Positions 1 through 6,835 of a stretch of DNA of 10,820 nt are shown piece by piece. The notes below the pieces were generated by a model. That model was not told the origin of the DNA. It ran no database searches and saw only the letters and a program-made list of their open reading frames with translations. The position numbers were made by a program, and so were the translations under genes. The first letter of the stretch is position 1. Each line of letters opens with the position of its first letter. The stretch covers positions 38,754-49,573 of the forward strand of contig MU647145.1 in assembly GCA_026770585.1 (NCBI GenBank). Reading direction: 5' to 3'. This stretch comes from Baffinella frigidus (taxonomy: Eukaryota > Cryptophyceae > Cryptomonadales > Baffinellaceae).

Positions 1-82
1 ACCCCAAACCCCAAACCCCAAACCCCAAACCCCAAACCCCAAACCCCAAACCCCAAACCCCAAACGCTGACCCCAACACCAG
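1..82 (+). repeat. 3' part of telomere-like intron (CCCCAAA array)
   Basis: About nine near-perfect CCCCAAA heptamers fill 1-65, followed by a short tail ending CCAACACCAG just before the first readable exon. The tail closely matches the 3' ends of the other telomere-like introns of this gene, so it is read as the end of an intron that starts upstream. The exon that follows begins in phase 0, unlike the four later junctions. A true chromosome end is not implied: the array is internal to coding sequence and uses CCCCAAA rather than CCCTAAA. Confidence 0.6.
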
Positions 83-2576
83 GACTTCGTAGCGCGATTC
101 GTGGTGCAGTGCGTGGAAGACATCCGGTCATGCTCTCGAAAGACATTCCACCTGATCCAGTCATCGCCGATCTCCTTCCCGCGCTTCCTCCAGTGCGCCC
201 AGTCCGCTGGGTACCTACCCCCTAAACCCTGAACCCTGAACCCCAAACCCCATACCTTTAACCCTAAACCCCAAACCCTAAACCCTAAACCCTAAACCTC
301 CAACCCTAAGCCCTAAACCCTAAACCCTAAACCCTAAACCCTAAACCCTAAACCCTAAACCCTAAACCCTAAACCCTAAACCCCACACCAGGTACTCGAG
401 CATGCGGGCGGTCTCAAGCATCGACGAGTGGATCGCGCTGTACGAAGCAGGTGCGGGCAAGGATCGATCAGGGGGCGTGGTTGTCGATCGCCACGCGCTG
501 CTCGACATCTGCGGGGCATCCAACAAGTACCCTCCAACCCCAAACCCTAAAACCTGAACCCTAAACCCCAAACCCCAACCACCTTAACCTGAACCCTAAA
601 CCCGTAACCCGTACCCCTCAACCCGTAACCCGTAACCCGTAACCCTAACCCCTAAATCCTACCCCCTAAACCCAAAACCCAAGCCCCTAAACCCCAAACC
701 CTAAACCCCAACCCCGAAACCCCACACCAGGTACGGGCAGCAGGAGGTGGAGGCGATCCTGGGATCGCGGGTGACTGAGGAGTGGTGCTCGGCCGCCCCG
801 CCCCGCAGGTCGCCCCACGCTTCTCAGCCCACTCTTTGTTAGTACTCCCAGCCTAGAGACCACTTCTTTATTACTCTCGGCCTAGGTGTTCGGCCGCCCC
901 GCCCCGCAGGTGGCCCCACCACCCCTGCGAGCTTGCTCACATCGCGGTGTTGCCTTGAGCCATTCTCGATTGTTCGGCCGCCTAGCCCCGCAGGTCTGTC
1001 TTCGTTGTTCCCGTCGATACTTAGCAGGCACCGGGGACTTCGGGAAACGGTCCATCTGAACCGCCCCGCAGGTCCACCCAGTCTTCTTCGTTATTCGTCT
1101 CAGCCTAGAGACGAGTTCGTTATTACTCTCAGCCTTGAGACGAAAGTGATCAACTTACTCACTACGCCCCGCAGATCCCAGCCTCCTTTATTCGCATCTT
1201 CAAGGTTATGTACACAGGTCGAACCTTGTGGAAAGTGATCAACTTACTAACTACGCCTCGCAGGCCTCAGTATTCTTTTTTATTCCTCGCATCTTAGAGC
1301 CGAGTGGTCCAAAAGACTATGAGCCTTGAGACGTTGCTGCCTCGATACTCCTCGAGACAGTAACTCGGCACTCAGCCCCTCACGCCCAGCAGGTCGTCGT
1401 CATCTTCATCCCCCTCTCAACGGTCCTGTAAACACGTCCTAGCCTTCTGGAACGCAATCAACTTAGCACCTATGGATCAACTTGATGGAAAGCAATCAAC
1501 TTAACAACTTACGGATCAACGTAGGTACCCGGAAGTGGACAGCCTGCTGATGGAGCAGTACCTGCAGCAGCTGTGCGACAACTGGAAAGTGCTGCCAGAT
1601 GCGCCCCCCGTGAACTCAGAGCGTCCGTTGTTCAGCAAGCTGGTGGTTGTCGCGGGCGCCACCGGGTAACTCCTCAACCCTACACCCTGCACCCTAAAAC
1701 CCTAAAACACTAAAACCCTCAAACCCTAAAACCCTAAAACCCTAAAACCCTAAAACCCAAAACCCAAAACCTTCAACCCCAAACCCCCAAACCCCTAACC
1801 TTGAACCCTAACCCCACACCCCAAACTCCAAACTCCAAACTCCAAACTCCAAACCCCAACCCCCAAACTCTCACCCCTGAACCCCGAACCCCTACACCAG
1901 GGAGCTGGGCAAGCAGATGGCGTTGCGGCTGGCGTGGGCGGGGGCCTCGCTCCTCCTGCTCGCGCCCGAGGAGGCGAAGCTCGCCGCGCTGCAGGCGCGG
2001 CTGGCCGGGCGCGTGGTGGCGCACGGCGGCGGGGCGGTGGTGGCGCGCGTGTGCTCGCCCTCGCAGCGCGCGGCGATGCGCGAGGCGATTGTCGAGGCCG
2101 AGCGCGAGACCGGGCTCGTGGCGTGGGGGCTGGTCACGTGCGCGGGTGCGAGCAAGGGCCTGCAGGCTGACGCCGCGGGGTGGGGCGAGGCGGCGGAGGG
2201 CGCGTGCGTCGGCCTCCTCAACACCGCCGCGGCTGTCATGCCGTCGCTGGCGGGCGCGAGCGGCCGGGGGGGGCACATCGTGTGCTTCGGGGCGGAGGCC
2301 TCCGAGAGCAGCGGGGGCGGGCACGCGCTTGTGAGCACGTTCGTCGCCGCGTGGGTGCTCGGCCTCCAGCAGGAGCTGTCCCCCCTCGGCGTCAAGGTCT
2401 CGCTCGTCGCGGAGGAGAGGAAGGGCGCGGACGCGAACCTCGCGGGCATGGCGGACGCGGCCGTCGCGGCCCTCGCTAACGAGGATCTCAAGGGCCACCT
2501 TCCTGGCCTCCGGGATGCCATCGGGGACTCCACTCTCTCGCGGCCGCCCATGTCCCCTTCACAACCCGCCTTGTAG
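83..2576 (+). CDS. Spliced SDR-like (Rossmann-fold) protein, 5' partial, probable pseudoenzyme
   Basis: Exons 83-210, 392-526, 731-784, 1525-1665 and 1901-2576 join in one frame: 1134 nt, 377 residues, TAG at 2574-2576. All four internal introns are GT-AG and fall after codon base 2, completing Gly, Lys, Trp and Gly codons. Residues 1 to about 140 match no family I recognise. The C-terminal 230 residues look like a short-chain dehydrogenase: a VVVAGATGELGKQMA nucleotide-binding loop split by the last intron, then LVTCAG in place of NNAG, and LGLQQELSPLGVKVSLV resembling the helix and strand after the active site. The loop spacing is GxxGxxG rather than the classical GxxxGxG. By eye alignment the catalytic Asn, Ser, Tyr and Lys are Ala, Gly, His and Ser, so normal oxidoreductase activity is unlikely (inference). 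An intron-like tract fills 1-82, so the gene starts upstream. Family call fairly sure; substrate unknown. Confidence 0.75.
211..391 (+). repeat. Telomere-like intron 1 (181 nt)
   Basis: It starts GTACCTACCCCC, ends CCCCACACCAG, and is made almost entirely of CCCTAAA-type units, with a clean CCCTAAA run from about 312 to 380. It separates exons 83-210 and 392-526, whose reading frame is continuous once it is removed. GTAC occurs at both the donor (211-214) and the first exon bases (392-395). Bases 229-266 are identical to 4688-4725. Confidence 0.75.
527..730 (+). repeat. Telomere-like intron 2 (204 nt)
   Basis: It starts GTACCCTCCAACCCC and ends CCCCACACCAG before exon 731-784. The body is CCCTAAA/CCCCAAA with a local expansion of CCCGTAA units at about 601-645. 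GTAC again occurs at the donor and as the first four exon bases. Part of the body (about 651-671) resembles about 4813-4835 in the distant block. Confidence 0.75.
785..1524 (+). repeat. Long intron 3 with decayed repeat modules
   Basis: This 740-nt interval has no telomere-like repeats. Splicing GAGTG at 784 to GTACCC at 1525 keeps the frame and the shared intron phase. It holds seven spaced copies of a C-rich core ending GCAG (AGCAG in the last), five of them followed directly by GT; AG ends lie at 808, 909, 993, 1071, 1174, 1263 and 1392. Two modules (1146-1174 and 1235-1263) are 27 of 29 identical and carry TTACTCAC or TTACTAAC about 13 nt before CAG, as a branch point would. A 101-codon ORF across 933-1238 is treated as chance. 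Confidence 0.6.
1666..1900 (+). repeat. Telomere-like intron 4 (235 nt)
   Basis: It starts GTAACTCCTCAACCC and ends CCTACACCAG, interrupting the glycine codon of the SDR nucleotide-binding loop. The 5' half is an eight-base variant (CCCTAAAA) repeated at about 1691-1756; the 3' half has a short AAACTCC array at about 1823-1853. Removing it joins GGCGCCACCGG to GGAGCTGGGC and restores the loop. Confidence 0.75.
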
Positions 2577-3048
2577 AGCCGCGGGGAGGAAGGGCGGTTG
2601 CCAGAGCAAGTGTGTAGGTGCCGCGCCACTGTAGGTGCGTCACCGGAGGTGTGTGGGTATCTAGGATCTAAGGGCATAAGCACGCAAGGTTATGAGGACG
2701 CCTGTAGCGTTCAGAACCACGCGACGACCACCTGTGTACCAAACACCTGTAAAAATCATTTACAAGTATTGTAAATGGTAACAAAAGGGAGTCACGGACG
2801 AGTCACGTGGCAATTTCAAGGGAGTCACAAGTCCTTGTGCAACCTTTAAATTCGATCCATGGCTTTCCGTTGGAAGATAACACGGCGTTTGTGTCATCTT
2901 GCTGACAAAAAAATATTTTTGTGAACGTGATGACCATTTTTTTCTCGAAAAGAAACAGGTGCAAGGTTCGTGATTGAACATATATATATTTACGGGACAT
3001 GATGAGGTCTAAGGTTTAAAACTTCTTTTTTCCCAGTCTCACATACTT
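2577..3048. other. Spacer downstream of the SDR-like gene
   Basis: No convincing gene. The first 130 bases stay GC-rich and may be 3' UTR; composition then shifts to AT-rich. A small perfect hairpin (CATTTACA, 5-nt loop, TGTAAATG) lies at 2757-2777, about 180 bases after the stop. GAGTCAC recurs three times between about 2788 and 2826. Short minus-strand ORFs here have no recognisable motif. Confidence 0.4.
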
Positions 3049-3288
3049 TTATGCGACGATCCGAAATCCGGGTCGTTGTACCAGGAGCCCAAGGGGAGAG
3101 AATAGAAAGACGCAGTAGTAAAGTACACAGGTCAGCGTCGCGTGGAAGGTGTGCGTGAGGATTTGAGTAAAGCAAAGGGGATTGGGCGGGATGCAGTGCG
3201 TGTGGTGAGCAGCATGGCACCCAGCCAGAAAAGCCAGAAACGCCCAGGCAATCACCCCCGCCAGCGCCCCCCTTGTTTTCGTGTACAT
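3049..3288 (-). CDS. Possible small secreted protein or first exon with signal peptide
   Basis: A 79-codon minus-strand ORF starts MYTKTRGALAGVIAWAFLAF and continues LAGCHA before histidine- and cysteine-bearing sequence. The first 26 residues have the layout of a secretory signal: basic N-region, hydrophobic core, small residues before a likely cleavage after CHA. The rest matches no family I know. The start codon overlaps the TA at the edge of a foldback element (3288-3384), so the promoter would have to lie in or beyond that element. Hydrophobic ORFs do arise by chance at this length; the call is weak. Confidence 0.2.
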   Translation of the reverse strand: MYTKTRGALAGVIAWAFLAFLAGCHAAHHTHCIPPNPLCFTQILTHTFHATLTCVLYYCVFLFSPLGLLVQRPGFRIVA

Positions 3289-3384
3289 ATCCCTTGAGTG
3301 GACCATACGCCCTACCGTAGGGCCCTAGGACCTGCCTAGGACCTCTTGGTGGTCCATTTTGACCGCCTCGCCACTCAAGGGATA
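3288..3384. mobile_element. Foldback MITE, family 2, copy A
   Basis: A 97-bp element with terminal inverted repeats TATCCCTTGAGTGG and CCACTCAAGGGATA, perfect over 14 bases, bounded by TA on each side as in Tc1/mariner-like TA-target elements. It has no coding capacity. The interior at 3305-3349 matches 44 of 45 bases at 6311-6355 in copy B. Its right-hand TA (3383-3384) is also the left TA of the next element. Confidence 0.65.
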
Positions 3385-3504
3385 CAGGGGTACCTCGCTC
3401 ATGAGAAAGCGCATCCCCCTAGAAACCTACTGTAGGCCTACGCCTAGGGCCCTATGCTAGTCCTAGGGAATGGGGCTCTTTCTTATGGGCGAGGTACCCC
3501 TGTA
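3383..3504. mobile_element. Foldback MITE, family 1, copy 1
   Basis: A 122-bp imperfect palindrome. The left arm starts TACAGGGGTACCTCGCTCAT; the right arm ends with its near-complement GAGGTACCCCTGTA, with 23 of 25 outer bases matching. TA flanks both ends, the core is rich in CCTAGG/GGGCCC, and there is no ORF of its own. It abuts a family 2 element and shares a TA with it, suggesting insertion into that element's target site. Confidence 0.7.
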
Positions 3505-3870
3505 GAGGGGAACCACGTTCGCGTGTTCGCGCTCGGTGCACGAATGGCACAGGGAGGCCTCTTTGAGGACTCATCAGGTGCATGTAAGCTGGGAACGGTC
3601 GGTGGCACGTTCTTAAAGAAACGCAGGGGGAACGTCCGGTCCGTTTCTTAATTCTTTTCCCCAATGCCCTCGCTGCTCCCACTGCCCCCCGCGCGCCTCC
3701 CCCTCCCCCCCCTCACTCGTAGCTCCGGATTTGGCGGGATTGGTAACCTCGCTCCTGCACCTCAGGAGGGTGTGTGGCCTGCTTTGATTGCTCAGGGACC
3801 AAGCGCCGATCGTGCGAACGCACGGGAACCTGGAATAGCCTGGCTGGTGATGCATCTGGCAAAAGAAGAG
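3505..3870. other. Spacer with no recognised gene
   Basis: C-rich and G-rich low-complexity sequence on both strands. The overlapping ORFs are short or run into the adjacent foldback element or minisatellite, and none shows family motifs or a consistent splice pattern. Confidence 0.4.
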
Positions 3871-3995
3871 AAAGGGGGTCACCACCTTTCTTTTCTCAGA
3901 TGTGGGGGAAAAGGGGTCACCACCTTTCTTTTCTCAGAAAGGGGGTCACCACCTTTCTTTTCTCAAATGGGGTCACCACCTTTCTTTTCTCAGAT
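3871..3995 (+). repeat. Minisatellite, four units ending in a splice-acceptor-like tract
   Basis: Four copies of GGGGTCACCACCTTTCTTTT followed by CTCAGA (CTCAAA in the third) begin near 3875, 3913, 3942 and 3969, with spacings of 38, 29 and 27 bases. Spacing is not a multiple of three, so a coding repeat is unlikely. Each unit contains a pyrimidine tract running into CAG or CAA. Confidence 0.7.
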
Positions 3996-4687
3996 GAGGG
4001 GGGTGGTATTCCAAAGTCAGTTTTTCATGGGAAATGGTTCTCAAAAGTCATTTTTTAGCACAAAACGGCTCCAAGTACAGGCAAACGGCTCCAAGAACGA
4101 GGAAGGAATACCCCCCAAGGGCCTGGCGAGGTCTCTAGGATGTGAAACCCCGGAAAATCTCTTTTCTCTTTTCAAAAACGATGAGAAGAGACTTTTATTG
4201 AACTTATGACTGTGGGCCGTAAAGTTAACAGGAACAAAAGATTTGCTGTTCTATCGACAAGCTTGGTGACAATCATTTCAACAGAGTGACACAATCTCAA
4301 GAAAATCAGAAAACTAATGTGGCCGACGAGCACGAACGGGTGACCGATGAAAACCCATCAAAAAAAATTGTAAAGCAAAAAGACTTAAAATTGTAAACGG
4401 CGCTTGCAATTTCAAAGTGATTGCCGGCCAGTTAGAATTTTGGGCCTAAGAGAAATCCTAAGGATCTCCGGCCAGTTAGAATTTTTGAAATGACCGTTGA
4501 TCAGACCGCTCAAAAAAATGGCTTTTAAAAGTAGCTGGAAACTCGACCACTCTTACTGCTCTGCGCCGTCCACCTTTGATCACTTGTACTGATCAATTGG
4601 GTGACTCTCACTGTTCTGCACCGTCCTAGTCCTGCAAGGCCTGTACCAAGAGAAATACATAATAGTGGGCCTTTAGAGTTTGAAACA
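3996..4687. other. AT-richer spacer with short direct repeats
   Basis: No gene recognised. An exact 18-bp direct repeat CCGGCCAGTTAGAATTTT occurs at 4424-4441 and 4468-4485. A looser pair around CTGCTCTGCGCCGTCC (about 4549-4572) and CTGTTCTGCACCGTCC (about 4604-4626) lies downstream. The ORF entering from 3664 ends at 4209 and looks like read-through of the minisatellite. Confidence 0.45.
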
Positions 4688-5145
4688 CTGAACCCTGAAC
4701 CCCAAACCCCATACCTTTAACCCTAGCACGTAAACCCGTGAACCCTCTAAACCCTGAGCCCTGAACCCTAACACATGAACCCTACACTTTCAACCCTACA
4801 CCCTACACCCTAAACCCTAAATCCTACTCCCTAAACCCCAAACCCTAAACCTTAAACCCTGAACCCTAAACCCTAAACCCTAAACCCTAAACCCTAAACC
4901 CTACACCCAAACTGTAGGCCCGTAAACCGTAAACCGTAAACCTTAAAACGTTAACCGTACACCCAATGCCCCTATGCCTCTAATCCCTGAACCCAACACC
5001 CAAATAAAAAAAAACCCGACTCCAAACCTTAACCCTGAACCCTGAACCCTAGACCTTCAACCCTTAACACTAAACACTAAACCCTAAACACTAAACCCTA
5101 AACCCTAAACCCTAAACCCTAAACCCTACACCCAGAACCCTGTCC
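4688..5145 (+). repeat. Large telomere-like block (C-rich strand on +)
   Basis: About 460 bases of CCCTAAA, CCCTGAA, CCGTAAA and CACTAAA variants, with cleaner CCCTAAA runs at about 4865-4900 and 5095-5125. Bases 4688-4725 are identical to 229-266 in intron 1, including non-telomeric CATACCTTTAA. The 3' edge reads CTACACCCAGAACC, close to the CACACCAG ends of the introns upstream. It sits directly before a presequence exon copy, so it may be an intron or a displaced intron copy; no donor was identified. Confidence 0.75.
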
Positions 5146-5165
5146 AGACATGAACCCTGTCAAGA

Positions 5166-5345
5166 CGGGGAGCTGCGTCCCTGGCGGTCGCGCTCTGCTG
5201 TGCGGGGATCGCCGCGTGCGCCGTCCCCAGAAGCACTCGCCTTGCGGGAGCGCATGGCCCCTTGCTGCAGCCCAGGCCTCTCCGTCTCAAAGGTGGCGGG
5301 CTACCGTTCGGCCTGGGTGCCGCCAAGGACACCCGCGAGTACAAG
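5166..5345 (+). pseudogene. Presequence exon, duplicated copy without start codon
   Basis: This 180-bp stretch matches 10641-10820 at 178 of 180 bases, the two changes being at 5177 and 5187. It encodes the same hydrophobic signal and LRLKGG stretch. Compared with the other copy, two bases are missing at the ATG (GACGGGG against GATGCGGGG). The frame is open back only to a TGA at 5151-5153, with no ATG in between. It therefore cannot start translation unless an upstream exon is spliced on, for example at an AG at 5163-5164. Downstream the frame continues TLLEESQARLAQACLF and finally runs into a foldback element, where it ends. Read as a decayed duplicate or an alternative exon. Confidence 0.55.
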
Positions 5346-5480
5346 ACGCTCCTCGAGGAAAGTCAGGCTCGATTAGCGCAAGCCTGCCTATTTTTGTTGC
5401 CTCAGCATTTACGAACTGTATGCTACCTATGTGGGGTACCTTTGTGGGAGTTTCCAATCCTACCCTCCTACTGCAGGTCC

Positions 5481-5602
5481 TACAGGGGCACCTCGCTCAT
5501 AAGAAAGCGCAGCCCCCCCTAGGACCAGCATAGGGCCCTAGGCATGGTCCTACTGTAGGGTCATAGGGGGGGGGGGTTTCTTATGAGCGAGGTACCCCTA
5601 TA
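5481..5602. mobile_element. Foldback MITE, family 1, copy 2
   Basis: 122 bp, the same length as copy 1. The left arm starts TACAGGGGCACCTCGCTCAT; the right arm ends GAGCGAGGTACCCCTATA; TA lies at both ends. The arms match at 22 of 24 outer bases and share AAGAAA further in. The core carries CCTAGGACC and GGGCCCTAGG, plus an 11-base G run near 5566-5576. Confidence 0.7.
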
Positions 5603-5637
5603 GGGGGAGGCGGTTTCCTATGAGCGAGGTACCCCTG
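5603..5637. mobile_element. Solo right arm of a family 1 MITE
   Basis: Directly after copy 2 lies a second right-arm sequence, CCTATGAGCGAGGTACCCCT, with no matching left arm. It is either a truncated tandem copy or the remnant of an element into which copy 2 inserted. Confidence 0.55.
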
Positions 5638-5884
5638 GATTCGCACCCGATGGTGGGTGGCCTTGCTCTCGGTGCCTGGCGGAGCAGGACACCTCAACCA
5701 GGCTACGCCATGTACATTTAGCTCTTGGCGGTTGGGGCTACTCGATGGAGTAATGTGGTGGAGTGGATGCATACACAGCCTTTGCGCTCTGGTTGAGCGT
5801 GTCTTATGCGGAAATGGGATCGCACGGAGAGCCCAAGACTCGCCGTCAGGGCCGGAGCACAGTGCCGGACCTGCTAACTATGGC
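5638..5884. other. Spacer with no recognised gene
   Basis: Mixed composition; overlapping short ORFs on both strands lack motifs. One plus-strand frame continues into the 32-bp tandem repeat and is treated as chance. Confidence 0.35.
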
Positions 5885-6003
5885 GCACGAATGCGGACTT
5901 TCTGCGCATAGCGCTCGCACGAAGGCGAACTTTCTGCGCGTAGCGCTCGTACGAATGCGGACTTTCTGCGCATACATGTAGCGCTCGCCCGCATGCGGAC
6001 TTA
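5885..6003 (+). repeat. 32-bp tandem repeat, 3.5 units
   Basis: Units at 5885-5916, 5917-5948, 5949-5986 and partial 5987-6003 share the core CGAATGCGGACTTTCTGCGC followed by ATAGCGCTC. Unit 3 carries a 6-base insertion after GCGCATA. The period is not a multiple of three and the units differ by only a few bases each. Confidence 0.75.
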
Positions 6004-6285
6004 GAGAACGGCGCGCGCGCTTTGTAGCGCCCGCGGTCCCGATTTGCCCGACCTGGAGGAGGGCCGAGCAGCATGCATGGGGACCAGCAACCTCGAGAGG
6101 TTGACATTTGGATAAGTCAACTTAGAGCTCATGGCTAAGTCAACTATCTAAAGTTTACATGGGCCTAGTGTGGAACCAGCGTTGAGGTACTGATACGCGT
6201 GGAGTGCTTAGACTTCTCTTCCCATCAAGAGGGTGCCCCAGGCTTGAGTTAAATGTACCTTCAGTGCCAGGCCGACCAATCCTCC
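6004..6285. other. Spacer with no recognised gene
   Basis: Contains a CG-alternating run (GGCGCGCGCGC, about 6010-6020) and the pair AAGTCAACTTA / AAGTCAACTAT near 6114-6151. Nothing coding is supported. Confidence 0.35.
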
Positions 6286-6390
6286 TATCCCTCAAGTGCC
6301 CAGTAGGCTCATACGCCCTACCGTAGGGCCCTATGACCTGCCTAGGACCTCTTGGCCGTCAAATTTGACTGCCTGGGCACTTAAGGGATA
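6286..6390. mobile_element. Foldback MITE, family 2, copy B
   Basis: 105 bp with terminal arms TATCCCTCAAGTGCCCAG and CTGGGCACTTAAGGGATA (17 of 18 complementary), TA at both edges. The interior 6311-6355 equals 3305-3349 of copy A except for one base, while the arms differ between copies. No coding capacity. Confidence 0.65.
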
Positions 6391-6602
6391 GCAACAGTTA
6401 CTTGCCCGCGCACCTAGAACAGCGGGAAGCTGCCACGGCAAGGCAGCGCGTGTCCCTCTGTGTAGACTATCTACGACATGCGATGGTACACCCCCCCTCT
6501 AGAGACAATTCTCCCTGTCGCTGCACATCGTCTAGATTCGCTGCACATTATCTACATGTACTCACTCTCCACCGTGTACAACTCACTTTGCTCCACAACC
6601 CG

Positions 6603-6633
<31 letters not shown>

Positions 6634-6835
6634 TTCTCTATCTCTCGATCCACAACTCTCGCCGCGACCACGCCCACCCCTCACCCAAACGATGTCGGCA
6701 CTGCACAGCGTCCGCCCACCTGGCAACCGGCAACCACAAAACGCTTGACGCCCCCCCTCTTACCTTCTACCTTCCAAACAGAAGTCTCCACCGGCCAAGC
6801 CCCCCCCCCCCACGGCAGGTCAAGGTGCTCTCGTC
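6391..6835. repeat. Spacer with CT microsatellite and C run
   Basis: A CT-dinucleotide tract with CTGT and CTTT interruptions spans about 6601-6649. A 12-base C run lies at 6800-6811. Long plus-strand ORFs here are low-complexity (Ser/Leu, Thr/Pro) and end in the next foldback element; none is a supported gene. Confidence 0.5.

Noticed and set aside
1-72. A true chromosome end (telomere) at the start of the window
   Set aside because: Exons of one continuous frame follow, similar arrays recur between those exons, and the unit is CCCCAAA with an acceptor-like tail. An interstitial intronic array fits better.
1773-2683. Long minus-strand ORFs opposite the SDR exon
   Set aside because: They are Arg/Ala/Pro-rich shadows of the GC-rich plus-strand exon, and the plus-strand frame has SDR motifs and joins to upstream exons.
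3664-4209. 181-codon plus-strand ORF
   Set aside because: It reads through low-complexity sequence and an out-of-phase minisatellite (repeated HHLSFL/TTFLFS/PPFFSQ in three frames) and has no family motif.
5126-5344. Minus-strand ORF beginning MYSRVSLAAPRPNG, also at 10451-10819
   Set aside because: It is antisense to the duplicated presequence exon. The plus strand shows the signal-peptide and transit-peptide layout, and the minus frame is Pro/Arg-rich without motifs.
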